64,000 nt of DNA. Origin: Vitellaria paradoxa (lineage: Eukaryota > Streptophyta > Magnoliopsida > Ericales > Sapotaceae). The stretch's first letter is position 1; every line of letters starts with the position of its first letter. Where the stretch lies: NCBI GenBank assembly GCA_019916065.1, contig CM034240.1, positions 41,070,561 to 41,134,560 on the forward strand. Direction: 5' to 3'. The notes beneath the pieces are model-generated. The model did not search any database. It was given only the letters and a program-made list of their open reading frames with translations, and was not told the DNA's origin. Below, piece by piece: positions 1-10,801 of this stretch. The position numbers were made by a program, and so were the translations under genes.

Positions 1-1742
1 GCATATTACTTCTAGCTGGCTACTGTTTGATCTTATGTGGTTCAATTGGGAGAATAAATATATTTAACATTAATGTATGTATTGCATATCTAGTATTCTT
101 GTTAGAATTTCAAAATTAACCAAAAAACATATTCTGCACAAAATTAAGAGCTAAAACTGAAAGTTTTGCCTATTTTTTTTTTCAAAAATCGTTTCTTCAC
201 TAAATTGAGACTGTTAATAGGAGAACATTGTACTAATTTTTTATTTGATTATTATTTTTTTAATTCCAAAACTGCCTAGATATATATATTCATAAAAAAA
301 AAGAAAAAAAATTCATGTTCATTTAGATAAAAATTAGAAAAAATTAAAAAATAATTTTCCGTTACTTTTTTACGAACCCAAACGGATTTTTTTTTTTTAC
401 TTAAACGGATATGAATTTTTTTATTTTTTATTTATAAATGCGATTAACATGTTTAAAAGTTATAGTTTACAAAAACAATTAAGTTTTGCTGGAAAAAACT
501 CATATAAAACAAAATAAAAAAATAAAAAAAATGCATTTTGTAACCAAATGAAACCTAATTAATAAAATAGAGCAAATAGTTGAAACTCTTTAAAATCTCA
601 ATCACCAAAGTTTAAGAGAGAAAATTAAAATTATTAAATTTAAAGTTCATATCATTGAATTTAGGTTCATAATTTGGTACAGGAGAACGGAATAAAATAA
701 AATGGTCATTTCCATACTATCATTTCATTCTATTCTCTTAAATAAAGTGGCATTTCAAATAATTGGAATCTAGTAAATTGTTATATATGCATAATTCGTC
801 ATACATGACATATTTCAATTGAGTTACGTCTTTACATTAACTATTTCAGATTTAGTTGGAGATTCGTTTGTCGAAATATTATGCAGAATCTATTATTTTA
901 CAAATCAAGCATGCAAAGATTAAATTTAGCACTACTTAATTATAATATAGAATATTTCACTATATACAAATTAATATAGAATATTTTAAAATAAATGTTC
1001 AATCTCAAGTTCTCTTTGTTTGATTGAAACTATAATTATGCCATTGTTCTACGTTGGATGTATGATCATACGTATAAAAGTTTTGGGTCCATTAACACTC
1101 CATTAGATGAAACGAGTGAAGTAGTATATAACATATATTGCGACGAATTTGTAATGGTATATATGAGTGTGTTAATGAGAGATTAAGCAAATTTAATATC
1201 AATTGAGTGGAATTGAGTGAATTGTCATATATGTATAATTTGACATGATATATTGCAATTAAGTTATATTTTTAGATTAATTATTTGAAATTTACTTAGA
1301 GATTCGTTAGTGGAAATTTTATACCTAAGTTATTATTTACAAACCGAGAATGGGTTAAAATTTTTTCAAGCCAAACTCAAATATATTGCAAGCTATTTGA
1401 TTCGCTGCTCACCTTAGTTAGAATGGTGAATAATAGGAGTTTTCGTATGTTATAGTGGTTGCTATATTTATATATTTTTAAGCTATGTTTGATGCTAAGA
1501 AATTGAATAATTGTTTCTATAGTTTCATTCCATCACTATATTGGGTACAATTATTTGAAGACATTTTGTACTTAATTATTTAAAATGTTATTTTATTTGA
1601 ACAAATGAAATAAAATAATAATGTGGGAATAATATTCTTCCTTCATACTAAGTTATGCCTTAATAAATTAAAAAGAAATAATTACGTAATCATACAATAG
1701 CTTAATTTGGCCTTTTGCAACGCCTATTCGTTGAAAATTTAG
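1..1742. other. Downstream flank of a P450 unit (gene lies left of window)
   Basis: No gene is visible here. The stretch is similar by eye, over most of its length, to the sequence following the P450 pseudogene that ends at 42088 (about 42120-43560). Parts also match 37320-37960, 6400-6632 and, in reverse, 50720-51445. Because the downstream copy starts about 40 bases after a P450 stop codon, the window very probably begins just past the 3' end of another P450 copy. The stretch ends where a CACTA-type element is inserted. Confidence 0.7.
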
Positions 1743-1804
1743 TACTAGAGAATTGATCTTTGGCGCGGAAAAATTCGCGTTACCGCTAGTGGCTATCGCA
1801 AAAA

Positions 1805-1845
1805 GTGAGCATTAGCGACCGCTTGAGGCGGTCGCTAAAGCTCCT
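1805..1845. repeat. CACTA left sub-terminal inverted repeat motif
   Basis: The sequence has GCGACCGC followed closely by GGCGGTCGC, an inverted pair of the same motif that recurs many times at the right end of the element. In CACTA elements such sub-terminal motifs bind the transposase. Confidence 0.6.
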
Positions 1846-2296
1846 TCATTAATTTGCAGAACTCCTCTTTTTTTCCTTCCATTTCGCACCAAATATTTTT
1901 GCCCACGCCTATAGCTCGCTCTTCTGCCATTCTGATTCTTTTGCCACCAAGCAACCAGTTGCTTTCGGCAGGATTCGCTGCCACCGTGAATATCCTCCCC
2001 CCTCTCTCTCTCCATATCTCTCCTTCTTTGAATCCCCTCCCTTTTTTCTTTCATTTGGCACTAAAATCCTCTGAAACTTTCTCCCTCCCGTGCCTGCAAC
2101 TCGTTGTCCCGCCATTCTCAGCCTTTTGTCATCGCGCCACTATTTGCTTTCGCCGGAGCACGCCGCCACGGTAAGTGACCTCCCCTCTCTCACTCACTCT
2201 CTCTCTCTGTCTCTCATTCTCTTCTGCGTGGATTTCAATCCCTTCACCTATGAATTCCAGAAGGTTAGTCGATCCAATCTTCTTCTTCAATAGTAT

Positions 2297-2455
2297 CTCT
2301 AACTCCGATGCCTGCAACACTTTGCTTGGCTACACCCTCTACACGGACCTCAAAATCTACAAAGTGGCGGCCTTCTTCCAAATCGACCCAATTGTCGCCA
2401 ACGCCATCGACATCTCCTACCCAGATGTCGAGAACCACATCCTCCTCTCCCAACG
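2297..2455 (+). pseudogene. Captured fragment of a LYM1-like LysM GPI-anchored protein gene
   Basis: The plus-strand translation contains GYTLYTDLK, FQIDPI and NAIDISYPDVENHIL. These match the first LysM region of plant LYM1-type LysM proteins, which bind peptidoglycan or chitin fragments at the cell surface. Relative to the family, a few codons are missing between FQIDPI and NAIDIS. The next family motif (SKLFLKIP) is absent after about 2455, where the match ends. No signal peptide or other LysM repeats follow. The fragment lies inside a CACTA-type element and shares no context with the P450 array, so it is most likely a captured piece of a host gene. It sits in an open frame (2175-2501), but a functional product is unlikely. 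The family call rests on remembered motifs. Confidence 0.7.
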
Positions 2456-3266
2456 CCTTGATTTGGGATTGGAATTTCTGATTTCTTTTTTGTTGTTTTA
2501 AGTTTCTGAATTTATTTGATGTCTATTGTTTGTTGCACATGAGATATTTACATCCCTATCTTATGCTTTCCTATATTAAGAGTAGTTCTTAGTCTTATGA
2601 TCTTTTTTTTTTGTTTCTTGTATGTTTATATTTGGTTTGCTGATAATTTTACTCATATTTTCACTAAAATAATTATTGATTGTAGATTTCTTGAAAGTGT
2701 GTTTCCTGTTGAGAAGTTTATTTTTTTATTATTAATTTTTTTAAACTTATAATGTTGTTGTAAATTTGCCCCATCACCTTGGCAAGAGAAATTAGATTTG
2801 ATTCCATGGGTTAAGCGAGGTTTTTATTCTTTTGGGGGGTGGTTATTTGGTACTGGGACTGTTCAGATTTTGTGAATTAAAACTACCAAGTTCAGTTTAA
2901 GTTAATGACATCCAAGATTCTTGGAAATATGTTTCAAAGTATGTGTTGGCTATGGGCACAAATGGTTACTTGGATCGGTCATGGGTGGAGCATGTGTACG
3001 CACTGTGCTTGTTCTAGAAAGTACACTCATGATTGGAAAATGAAATTTTAGTTTGCTATAGCTATTGGCTTGCTAGGTAGGGAGAGATTTGGACAATTCT
3101 GATTTGTTGCCCCCAGTTTGGCTTGGCCTATTGCATATGAATTGTTTCAAATTCAAAGGTGCATATCATTTATCATCTTACGGCAATTATTTATTTATTT
3201 ATTTATTTATTTGTAGTTTTTAATGCGTTATTTATTCTTCTAATGACTCAAATTTGCTATTGTAGG

Positions 3267-3560
3267 TAAGAACATGTATATCAACCAAGGGCGTTACGAA
3301 TTCAAGTTTAGTCCTTGACAACTCGGCGGCAATCCATAGTCAATGGTTAGATTGTGGTTCCAGTACAATGGACCCCATGAGCGGAGATGTAGCATGTAAA
3401 TTGAACTTCCCTAAAATTTGTTATGCTTTATCACAGTAGAATTTGTTTTTAGTATTGAAATTTTTTTTCTTCTGTTATTCTTCTTAGGGATGGAAGGATG
3501 ACAATTCAATTGTTAATGAAACATCTTGCTAATAAACTGGGACTAGATAGTGAATAAGAA
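3267..3560 (+). pseudogene. Possible captured exons inside the CACTA element, unidentified
   Basis: Two short stretches look exon-like. Around 3488-3557 a plus-strand frame reads DGRMTIQLLMKHLANKLG and then meets a stop. It is preceded by a TAG acceptor and followed by GTAAGT. The wording resembles the ubiquitin-like RAWUL domain of plant RING E3 ligases of the DRIP or Polycomb type, but this is a weak guess. Around 3285-3400 another frame (GRYEFKFSP, MVRLWFQYNGPHE) is protein-like but unrecognised and holds stops. Both may be further captured pieces. Confidence 0.3.
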
Positions 3561-4577
3561 GTAAGTCATGTGCTACCATTCTTTGCAGCTTCTTTAAATT
3601 TTATTAAACGTGTTGTATAGCTTTTGTTTGCATACTAGCGTAGTGTTCCTCTTCTTAATGAAAGATTGTAAAAATAAAAGTATGAAAAAGGACCCAAAAA
3701 AATAAGAAATAAAAAAAGAAAGAAAAAATACCTCTCTCTTGAACCATTAAACTAATTACAAATACACAAACATGGTTGGTAAGAGAAACAAGATAGAAAC
3801 AGTAGAACTAAATTGGGGGTTTGTTGTAGTAATATTTATCATTTCGGATTACTTCATGTTTAGGTGTGAAGTACATTTCTAGGTAGCTCTTTTCTCTTTT
3901 TGTAGTATTAACTTTTAGCTCATTATCCATGGCTACAAGTTAGCCAGGAACCAGGTGTTTTGCATAATTAAGGAACGATCTATTGTTAATTTTTTCAGGT
4001 TTAGTTAGTTATTAATCTTTTAGTGAGGATTGAAGTGTAACAAGTGAAGAAATTAATATGGGATAATTCTGAAAGCTACCTACCACCCTCTTTCCAACTA
4101 CTCCCCCTTCTTCCACACTCACATTTTTTCTTTTCTTAATTTTTTTCTTTATAGTTTTTTATTAAAATTGTGTAATTTTCATATGATGGCTAGGGGAGGA
4201 TTTTGATTAAAAATTGGAGAGAAATGTGGAGCTCTGTTGTTCCTGTGAGTCTTCAATCAATCAATCTTGTCTTGTGATAATGTCTACTAGAAAAAGGAAA
4301 GTTACCTTTTTTAAGATTTATTAGTCCATCTTTTTGGTCTCATTATTTTTCCCTCCCAATTAAGATTTTTCACTGATTGGATTTGGGGATTAGATTTATG
4401 GGTATTGAATTCCTTTTCCAGTTTTAGTTAATTTCCTTTGCATGGCTTATTTGTTAAATAGAATCAATCAAGGGTTGAATCTTAAGTCACCAATCTCATG
4501 TTACCAAGTGAGTTGATTTCCCTGTAGTTTTAACATCCAGTGTGCGAGTGAAAGCTCATTAAATTTTTTCATGCTAG

Positions 4578-4724
4578 GTCGGAAGCGATTCAAGAGGTTG
4601 GAGTATCACTTACAGCTTTGTCTCACGGAATGAGAAATCTGTAGAAACAATAGCTTTCTTATTTGGAGACATGGGAACTTCAACACCATACAAAACATTT
4701 CTAACGACCCAAACTGAGCAGACG
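4578..4724 (+). pseudogene. Captured fragment of a purple acid phosphatase gene (PAP2/PAP9-like)
   Basis: After a plausible intron acceptor (TAG at 4575-4577) the plus-strand frame reads VGSDSRGW, then SFVSRNE, then TIAFLFGDMGT with TPYKTF and TQTEQ. This is the start of the metallophosphatase domain of plant purple acid phosphatases. The Asp of GDMG is one of the metal-binding residues in that family. The rest of the enzyme (remaining metal ligands, GDISYA motif) is missing, so this is a fragment of roughly 49 codons. It lies in the same CACTA-type element as the LysM fragment, about 2.1 kb downstream and in the same orientation. Two unrelated host genes in one element indicate repeated capture. 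Confidence 0.72.
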
Positions 4725-5039
4725 GGCTCTGATGCCTGTCAAACCTGAGGGGCCCAATCGTTGGACCATTAGTCAAAATTTTTGTTTCAGGTTGATTGAC
4801 ACGTATGTGGTGGACATCTTGTTTTGTTTTTTCTTTTTTTTCTTTGAAATTGTATAAGAATTTTTCCTTTCATTTTGTAATTCAAAGACATTACACATTT
4901 ATTAATATAAATGAAAAGTCTTTTATTAGCTTATTTTCTTATTGTGTCTATGTAAATGGATTACTTTAATTTTAGTATTTAGTTTTATAAAATTTTATAA
5001 AACAGGTACAAGTATTAGAATCAAATGGCAAAAATTAAA

Positions 5040-5403
5040 ACTCACGTAGGCAATCACTAATAGTTACACACAACCGCCCTCCAACGGTTGCAAAAGGTGG
5101 TCACTAATATTTAGCGAATATAAGAGGCGGTCGCTAATGATACTCATGGCGGTCGCTAAAACTCACGTAGGCGGTCGCTAAAACTCACGTAGGCAGTCGC
5201 TAATATTTACACACAGCCGCCCTCCAACGATCGCAAAAGGTGGTCGCTAATATTTAGTGGCGGTCGCTAATAGTTATTAGCGACGAATTTTCGGCGGCCA
5301 TCAAATGGGGGTCACTAAGCGGTCACTAATGGTTATTAGTGACCGCTTTTTTACTTTTAGCGACTGCCAATGGCGGTCGCTAATGGTCCTTTTTCTACTA
5401 GTG
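5040..5403. repeat. CACTA right sub-terminal repeat array and terminus
   Basis: There are about ten imperfect copies of GGCGGTCGCTAA or its reverse within 360 bases, ending in CTACTAGTG. Several copies have decayed (for example GGTGGTCGC, GGCAGTCGC). Confidence 0.7.
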
Positions 5404-6007
5404 AATATAACCTCTTTAAAGGTCACTTCACTAGACAATTCTAGAAAATGGGATTGATTAATGTATTATATATATCCATCCATAGGCGCATGCAATGTAA
5501 AAATTTCCACCGCAAAAGGAAAAAAAAAAAGATAGAAATAGCTTAATTTCCACCATATATGGAGTCGTCCCAAGAAAAAGAGAGATTCATTTCAATTAGG
5601 ATCAGACAAGAGCAAGTCTATCTCATTGCACCACAATTTGAACAATGGTGCAAGAGCCCATATGTATGCCGTCCAAAGGATTCAAGATAATATATAGTCA
5701 CTATCGATCCAATTAAAAGTTGTATCCTTATGCCTCCAAAACTTATTTCAGTGTATGGTAAATGGTAAAGGAGAAGTTGTAAAATGTTAAGAACAACCAT
5801 TTTGTTTTAGCTTTCTTTTTCCTCATGATAGGGGATGCCATTTAAATTGATAAAATTATATAATGTGTGTGTGTGTGTGCTCGTGTGTATTTGCATGCTT
5901 ATATATTCTCAGAAGAATTTAGAGGATACTCTAGGAGAAGAAACTGAACTCTCTATAGCTGTTCCACACAACATAGTTTTGGAGTCTTAATTAAAGTAAG
6001 ATAAGAA
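5404..6007 (+). promoter_or_regulatory. Upstream module of P450 pseudogene 1
   Basis: This stretch is similar to the sequences upstream of the other P450 copies: 21900-22196 joined to 24245 onward, 35550-35760, the reverse of 50340-50680, and 45130-45262. It contains a GT microsatellite near 5863-5885. The last 100 bases (GAAGAATTTAGAG, GGAGAAGAAACT) match the proximal promoter of the intact gene at 45263. It now serves only a broken gene. Confidence 0.6.
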
Positions 6008-6358
6008 ATGTTGTTTTGACATCCCTTCTTTTACTCTTTTCTTCCCCTCATTGTCTGTATAGTCTTCCTTTTCAGATGGCATGTAACTTCTCCAAAACCC
6101 CACAAAAACAAACAACCTTCTCATTCAGAGATCCCAATAATTGGAAACCTCCACCAGATTAGTTCATTCCCATATCGCTAATTATAATCACTAACTAAAA
6201 AATATGAACTGTTAATGATGCTCTATTTCGGTAATTGCTCAGTTTTTGTTGTCTTCTCTGCGAAAACAACTTGCGAACTCATGAAAACACACGATCTTGT
6301 ATTCTCAAACAGGTCTAAATCAACCATTGCGTGCAAACCTTTATACGACTCAAAGGAC
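6008..6358 (+). pseudogene. Truncated P450 pseudogene 1 (CYP71 type, N-terminal part only)
   Basis: The ATG at 6008 aligns with the start of the intact P450 at 45263. Codon 4, a Trp in the intact copy, is TGA here, and further stops occur (for example after NWKPPPD in the shifted frame, and the proline-rich hinge is damaged). The similarity covers the membrane anchor, the hinge and the region up to the motif that reads CKLLYDSKD in the intact gene. At about 6358 it breaks off. The next bases (GGGCTATTTGATTTGC) match the downstream flank of other P450 units, near 43255. The helix I, ExxR and heme-binding parts, and the intron, are all missing. A deletion has joined exon 1 directly to 3' flank, so this copy cannot encode an enzyme. 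Confidence 0.85.
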
Positions 6359-6632
6359 ATGTGTGGGCTATTTGATTTGCAGCCAACCCTAATTAGAATG
6401 ATCAATAATTAAAATTTCACTATATTATAGAGGTTACCATATATGTTTCTAGGTAAATAATTTTTTTTATATTTTCATTCTATTATTATATTTGGTATAT
6501 TTATTTAAATACTATTTTATTTAAAATATAATTTTATTTGAAAGAATGAAATAGAATGACAATACGAAAATGAGTATTCTGCTCTCTTATACTAAATTAT
6601 GCCTTCTTGCATTAAAAAGAAATAATTGCTAC
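6359..6632. other. P450 downstream flank fused to truncated exon 1
   Basis: This matches about 43250-43510, the flank beyond the pseudogene ending at 42088. It includes GATCAATAATT and the run ending CATTAAAAAGAAATAATT. It stops at the insertion point of the gypsy-type retrotransposon, while the paralogous flank continues with AATAGTTTTGGTC. Confidence 0.7.
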
Positions 6633-7521
6633 TGTTCGGCAGCAAATTTTACTGCTGGAACTACTGGCCATGCCAACTGAAAATGTGACTACGAACCTGC
6701 CGAACAAAGACAAAAGAAAGGTTACGGCCGGAGTGGAGGTGTCTGGTCGGCAAACCCTCTGATGCTTAAGTCAGCAAGTATCTTATGAGAAAAAAAACTT
6801 TTTGAGAGAAAGCAAATAATGCAATAAGTTGGCAATAGTCAGCTTACGCTGACTGTGAAGTGAAATGATGTATTTATAGTAATGTAAATAATAAATAAAA
6901 TAATACCTATGATTTGGCTGTATTCATGCCTCCAAGTACTTTCTTTCCTTCCTTACTTTAAATGCCTTTCACTTCTCATTTAATACCCCATACCTTTCAT
7001 TAAATGCATTTGGTAGCTAAATGCGGCTGTATAGTTGAAATTCAGTTGTCAAACTGTTTATTTGTCAAATCTGTCAACTACTCGTAACAAGATGAACTAA
7101 TCTAGTTACCTTAATGGTGATAAATACATAGTCCAATCATAACTAGGGCGCATTTATGGTTGCATGCCCATATTAATGCTGGGGGACCCATGCCTAACAT
7201 TTATTAGCCGCCAATCGAGAGGCCGAACAAACTTACCTTTGAGATCCTCGGTTATCGCCACGTGGCAGCATGTTATTCATTAGTTCTGGGAAGCCAATGC
7301 AGCATAAGTCATCTTTGTTGTTAGCCATGTGTCAAATCTATAATGCTTATCAATGAGGCCACGTGTCTCTTAATAGCTTGTTCGGTAAAGAGCCACGTGT
7401 CGCTTGTCAACGTGTTCGATCAATGACCACGTGTCCAAAACATAAATGTTCGGCATTGGGTCACGTATCACCTCTTTCATTTGTTCAGCATCCACGTGTC
7501 CAAATTTTATTTTACCCAACA
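6633..7521 (-). repeat. 3' LTR of the gypsy element (left copy)
   Basis: It begins TGTTCGGCAG and ends ACCCAACA on the plus strand, and matches 19213-20100 throughout with scattered substitutions. The element reads on the minus strand, so its U3 lies at the right (about 6880-7521). A TATAAATA box on the minus strand is at 6871-6878. A polypurine tract immediately follows at 7522. Confidence 0.9.
7259..7500 (-). promoter_or_regulatory. G-box/ABRE-like tandem repeats in LTR U3
   Basis: Five perfect CACGTG cores lie at about 7259, 7360, 7394, 7428 and 7493, plus a decayed one (TCACGTATC) near 7460. The last few fall in a degenerate tandem array of about 33 bases per unit, each unit holding CCACGTGTC followed by TGTTCGG. 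On the minus strand the core reads GACACGTGG, the form known as an abscisic-acid response element for bZIP factors. The array lies upstream of the TATA box, where an enhancer is expected. The right LTR keeps the same arrangement. Confidence 0.65.
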
Positions 7522-7536
7522 TTTTGCCCCCACTCT
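7522..7536 (-). other. Polypurine tract of the gypsy element
   Basis: The minus strand reads AGAGTGGGGGCAAAA directly before the TGTTGGG start of the 3' LTR. This is the expected primer site for plus-strand DNA synthesis and fixes the LTR boundary. Confidence 0.8.
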
Positions 7537-8030
7537 GGTTGGGGAAACTATATTTCCCAAGTAGAGTAGTAGGTAACAAAGACCTTACCTCGTTAGTCCT
7601 TTTAATCTTCCTATGCGATTTGTCGTTTAGCAACCGTTTGACGTGTTTCAAATCTGATTGGCCGCTTCCCTTCCCTAGTAATGACACGCGTAGCGCCTCT
7701 TCAGCTTTTCACCTATCGCGCCACCTACACGAGGCCCCACAGTGGCAATCCCCCAAACATTTATGGCCAGCCAAAAATTTAAAAAATGGGGACGTAATTA
7801 ATACAATTTTACCGCTCGTTACCCTTTTTCGTGGAACAGCTTCGTCTACACTCACAGATATACATACATATATAAGCAGTAACTATCTCTTCTATCCTCT
7901 CCTTTCTGCGATTCGAGTTTTCTGGCATCTTTTGCTTCTTCTCTCCAGCTCTTATTTCTCCCAGTCTTTACCTCATTTCCCAAATCTTCATTTGCGGTGA
8001 GTAAATCTTTCTAAACCAAAATCTCTCAAA
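7537..8030 (+). promoter_or_regulatory. Untranslated region and putative promoter of the antisense gene
   Basis: There is no ORF of note. A TATA-like ATATATAAG lies at about 7868-7876, followed by a pyrimidine-rich stretch typical of a plant 5' untranslated leader (7880-7995) and then the ATG at 8031. This suggests the antisense gene has its own promoter rather than relying on the LTR. Confidence 0.4.
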
Positions 8031-10639
8031 ATGGGTAGACTCACAAATGAACTAAATTCTAAAGAAAAAATTAGGGTTTTCAAGGAGAAATACCAGATTC
8101 CCCAAAATGTGGGAATCAGGCTCGCGCAGAAGGGCGAACGCAAGCCAGGGGAGTTTCCTGTAGTGGCCATCACTAAAGGTGCCTTAGGTTTCCACTTCAT
8201 CCCTTCCTTCGCTCTGTAATGAGCATCCTAGATCTTGGCCCTAGGAACCTCACTCACAATTTCTATAGGATAGTGAATACGGTAATCGAAATAAACAGAT
8301 GATATGGATTCCATATCTCTGAATGGGACCTGCTCTACTGCTATTCTATCCAGAAAGTGAGAAAGAACGAGAATTGGTGGTATTTGAAGTCTTAGCCAGA
8401 GAAAGCCTTGGTCCATATGCTACCTGATACGATTAAATCAGAAAGTGACCTGTGCATCGTTACAGGTCATTGGACACACGATCCTGACGAAGATCGTTAC
8501 CCAATCGTCCCTCTAGTTTCATTGGGCCTAGGTTGGTTGGCTTCAAATACTACTGGTTTTTGCTTCTTTTTTTCACCTTCTGATTTTTTTAAGATATACT
8601 AATATTCTGATTTGATCTCTTTGCAGCCGAACAAGCCAAGAAGTCTTGGGCCAAAGGTATTCATGCAGACAAGGGCCACCTTGACCAAGTCTTCAAATTT
8701 CTCGGAAGGCCAGACCTTTATCCTTTCACGAGATCAGTCCCTGTACTGTTCAACTTCACACCCTCTTACCAAACCTTCATTGCTCCCCCACAAGGTTTTG
8801 TGACCGAAAAGGCCATTAGACAGCTTCAGTGGTGGTTTAGAGCCACCACCGAAGAAAAAGAAAGGTTTTTTGCAGAGAAGCACCATGAGTGGGTTCCTCT
8901 TCCCCCATTCGCCATTCCCCTGGTAACCCAGCAAGTTTCTGAGCCTGCCGAACAGTTGACGAGGCGCAGACTTATTCTATTGGACGAGGAGGAAGAAGAA
9001 GAAGAACTAAACCTCCTCCAACCTTCGAGTACATCTCTGAGGAAGAAGAAGAAGAACTTGATTCTCCTCGAGCTTCTGAATACCTTTCTGATTCAGAAGG
9101 AGAAGGGATGGTTACAAAAATTGACTACAAAAAGCTTGCTCAGGACAGTAAAGCAACAAAATGTCGAGGAGACCAAGAAGAGGGCCAAGGATCGGAAGGC
9201 CACGAATAAGAGAAAAGCTGAAGAAAGCAAGGCCCCAGCAACCACTCAAGCCGAACAACTTCGGCTAGTGAAAATTGAAAAAGGTAAGGAGCAGGACGCC
9301 GCCCGCGCTGCAGAAGTTCCTGCCCAAAAAAGACCAAAAACGGGAAAGACAAAGGAGGTTCATGTCCTTGATCCTGCACAATCAAAAGATGTGCTGTCGA
9401 AGGAGGACACTGCCAAACATGAAGGTGCGCAAGCTCAATCCTCCAAACAAGATACTACCTTCCCAACTAGGTCAGTTCCATTTCAAATTGAATATCCACC
9501 CAACCTAGTTCGGGACTCTCCCCCTTTCATTCCAAAAATTCTCATTCTAAGCCTTGAATTCCCTCAAGGCCATCCCTTCACTATTCAAGATTCGGCCTTC
9601 AATCATGCCGAGAAATATCTCAAAGGAGTCCTCCCTCCATAAGATGTCCAGGCTACGAGGAAAAACAAGCTGGAGAACATCCACAACACACTAATGAAAA
9701 ATGTCATCTCTGTAAGTGTGAAGATCTCCCCTTTTACTTTCCTCATATCAATTCATTTCATTACTAGTGGACTTCCTGACTTTTCTTTTTCTTGTCAGAC
9801 TTCTCTCTACACTATGGAGCTGATTGCTCGAAGTCAAACTCTCCAAGCCAAGGTTGACCTGGACAGGACAGATCTTAAAGATTTGAAGGAAAATGTGAGG
9901 GGTCTGGAGAAGGAAAAGAAAAAACTCTAGATGAGCAATGATACCTTGGTAGAAGAGAAAAATCAGCTTCTCAACGAGAAGAGGGAGGTGGAGCATCAAA
10001 TAAACTCTGCTCTTACTCAGGTGGAAACAGACAAGGCTCGTGCGGACCACATGGATAAAATCTTGGTCAAGAAAGACGAAGAGCTATTGGAAAATATTGG
10101 AAAACTTTCCAAGACCGAGTTCGAACTGTCTTCCTCAAAGGCCGAGCAGGAGAGGCTTGCTAGAGACTTAGAGAATTCCAGAGCCGAGCACATTACAATG
10201 AGGTAAGAACTTGAAAACCTTAGAGTCGAACTTAGGCTTAAGACTTGGGCTTTGGAAGAAAAAGATGCTGCCATCCAAGCCGTCGAAAAAAAAGACAAGG
10301 GTAGATATCGAAGCTCAGATTAATGATTGTGTGGAGTAGATGAGGGACGTTCATAAAGAATACTTTCTAGAGGGTTGGGAGGCCACTATGAAGAAAAACA
10401 ACATCGATCACACCAACCCCATCTACAAGGAGGTTCCTTATCCAAATCCACATGGCCCAGCTCCCCAATTTAGTTTTGAGCGCCCACCTCAGAACCCCTC
10501 AGTCCAAACTTTTGAAGAAGATATCAAAGAGGGCGAGGTCGAGGTCGAGGTCGAGAGCTCCCAAAAGGACACTTCCACACAAGGAAAAGAGATCAATCTA
10601 GTTGTGGAAAGTGATCCTTCTAAGGAGGGAAAGAAATGA
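8031..10639 (+). pseudogene. Antisense gene of the Tat element (putative gypsy-type transposon protein), decayed
   Basis: This is a plus-strand, multi-exon gene running opposite to gag-pol. Exon 1 starts at ATG 8031 (MGRLTNELNSKEKIRVF) and is interrupted by stops near 8217. A plausible intron is 8532-8626 (GT...TTTGCAG). The next exon continues open to 9642 (DLYPFTRSVPVLFNF, RQLQWWFRA) and passes into a Lys/Glu-rich stretch. A second plausible intron is 9712-9798. The last part is strongly coiled-coil (about 9830-10300), with in-frame TAG at 9928 and TAA at 10204. It ends in an acidic tail at 10639. The layout resembles the plant 'putative gypsy type transposon' family (Transposase_28) described as an extra ORF in Tat elements. 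Its function is unknown and this copy is broken. Confidence 0.6.
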
Positions 10640-10801
10640 GCCTCTCCATTTTTTACCTTTTGTCTTTCCGTTTATTCAACTATACAAAGATGTATCGAAC
10701 TCTGTAGACTTCCAACTTGAATGAATGGAAATTTTTCAATCTCTTTAGATCTTTACTTTAACTTGCACTTTCTGTCTTTACTTCTTCAGAACTATTGATG
10801 C
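10640..10801 (+). other. 3' region or last intron of the antisense gene
   Basis: Non-coding, T-rich sequence ends in a CTTCTTCAG acceptor-like site just before the solo LTR target. If the solo LTR is removed, a frame resumes immediately (GYFDLLADEIIG, at 12690 onward), so part of this may be an intron. Confidence 0.35.

Larger units (their letters stand above)
1743..5403. mobile_element. Non-autonomous CACTA-type element carrying gene fragments
   Basis: The right end reads CTACTAGTG, the reverse of the CACTAGTAG terminus of plant CACTA (En/Spm-like) elements. The left end, TACTAGAGAA, is a degraded version. Both sub-terminal regions carry many copies of a GGCGGTCGCTAA-type motif (1810-1845 and 5080-5395), as CACTA elements do. 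No transposase was found. The interior holds fragments resembling a LysM protein gene and a purple acid phosphatase gene. An empty site is visible in the inverted spacer near 50700, where left-flank-like and right-flank-like sequence are joined directly. The left boundary is approximate because that end is degenerate. Confidence 0.72.

Noticed and set aside
1854..2174. Plus-strand ORF and opposite-strand ORFs at the left of the CACTA element
   Set aside because: Low-complexity C/T-rich sequence, with no recognisable domain before the LysM fragment starts at about 2297.
7446..8000. Plus-strand ORF of 184 codons starting in the LTR
   Set aside because: It crosses the LTR boundary and polypurine tract and has no domain. 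It is an incidental frame.
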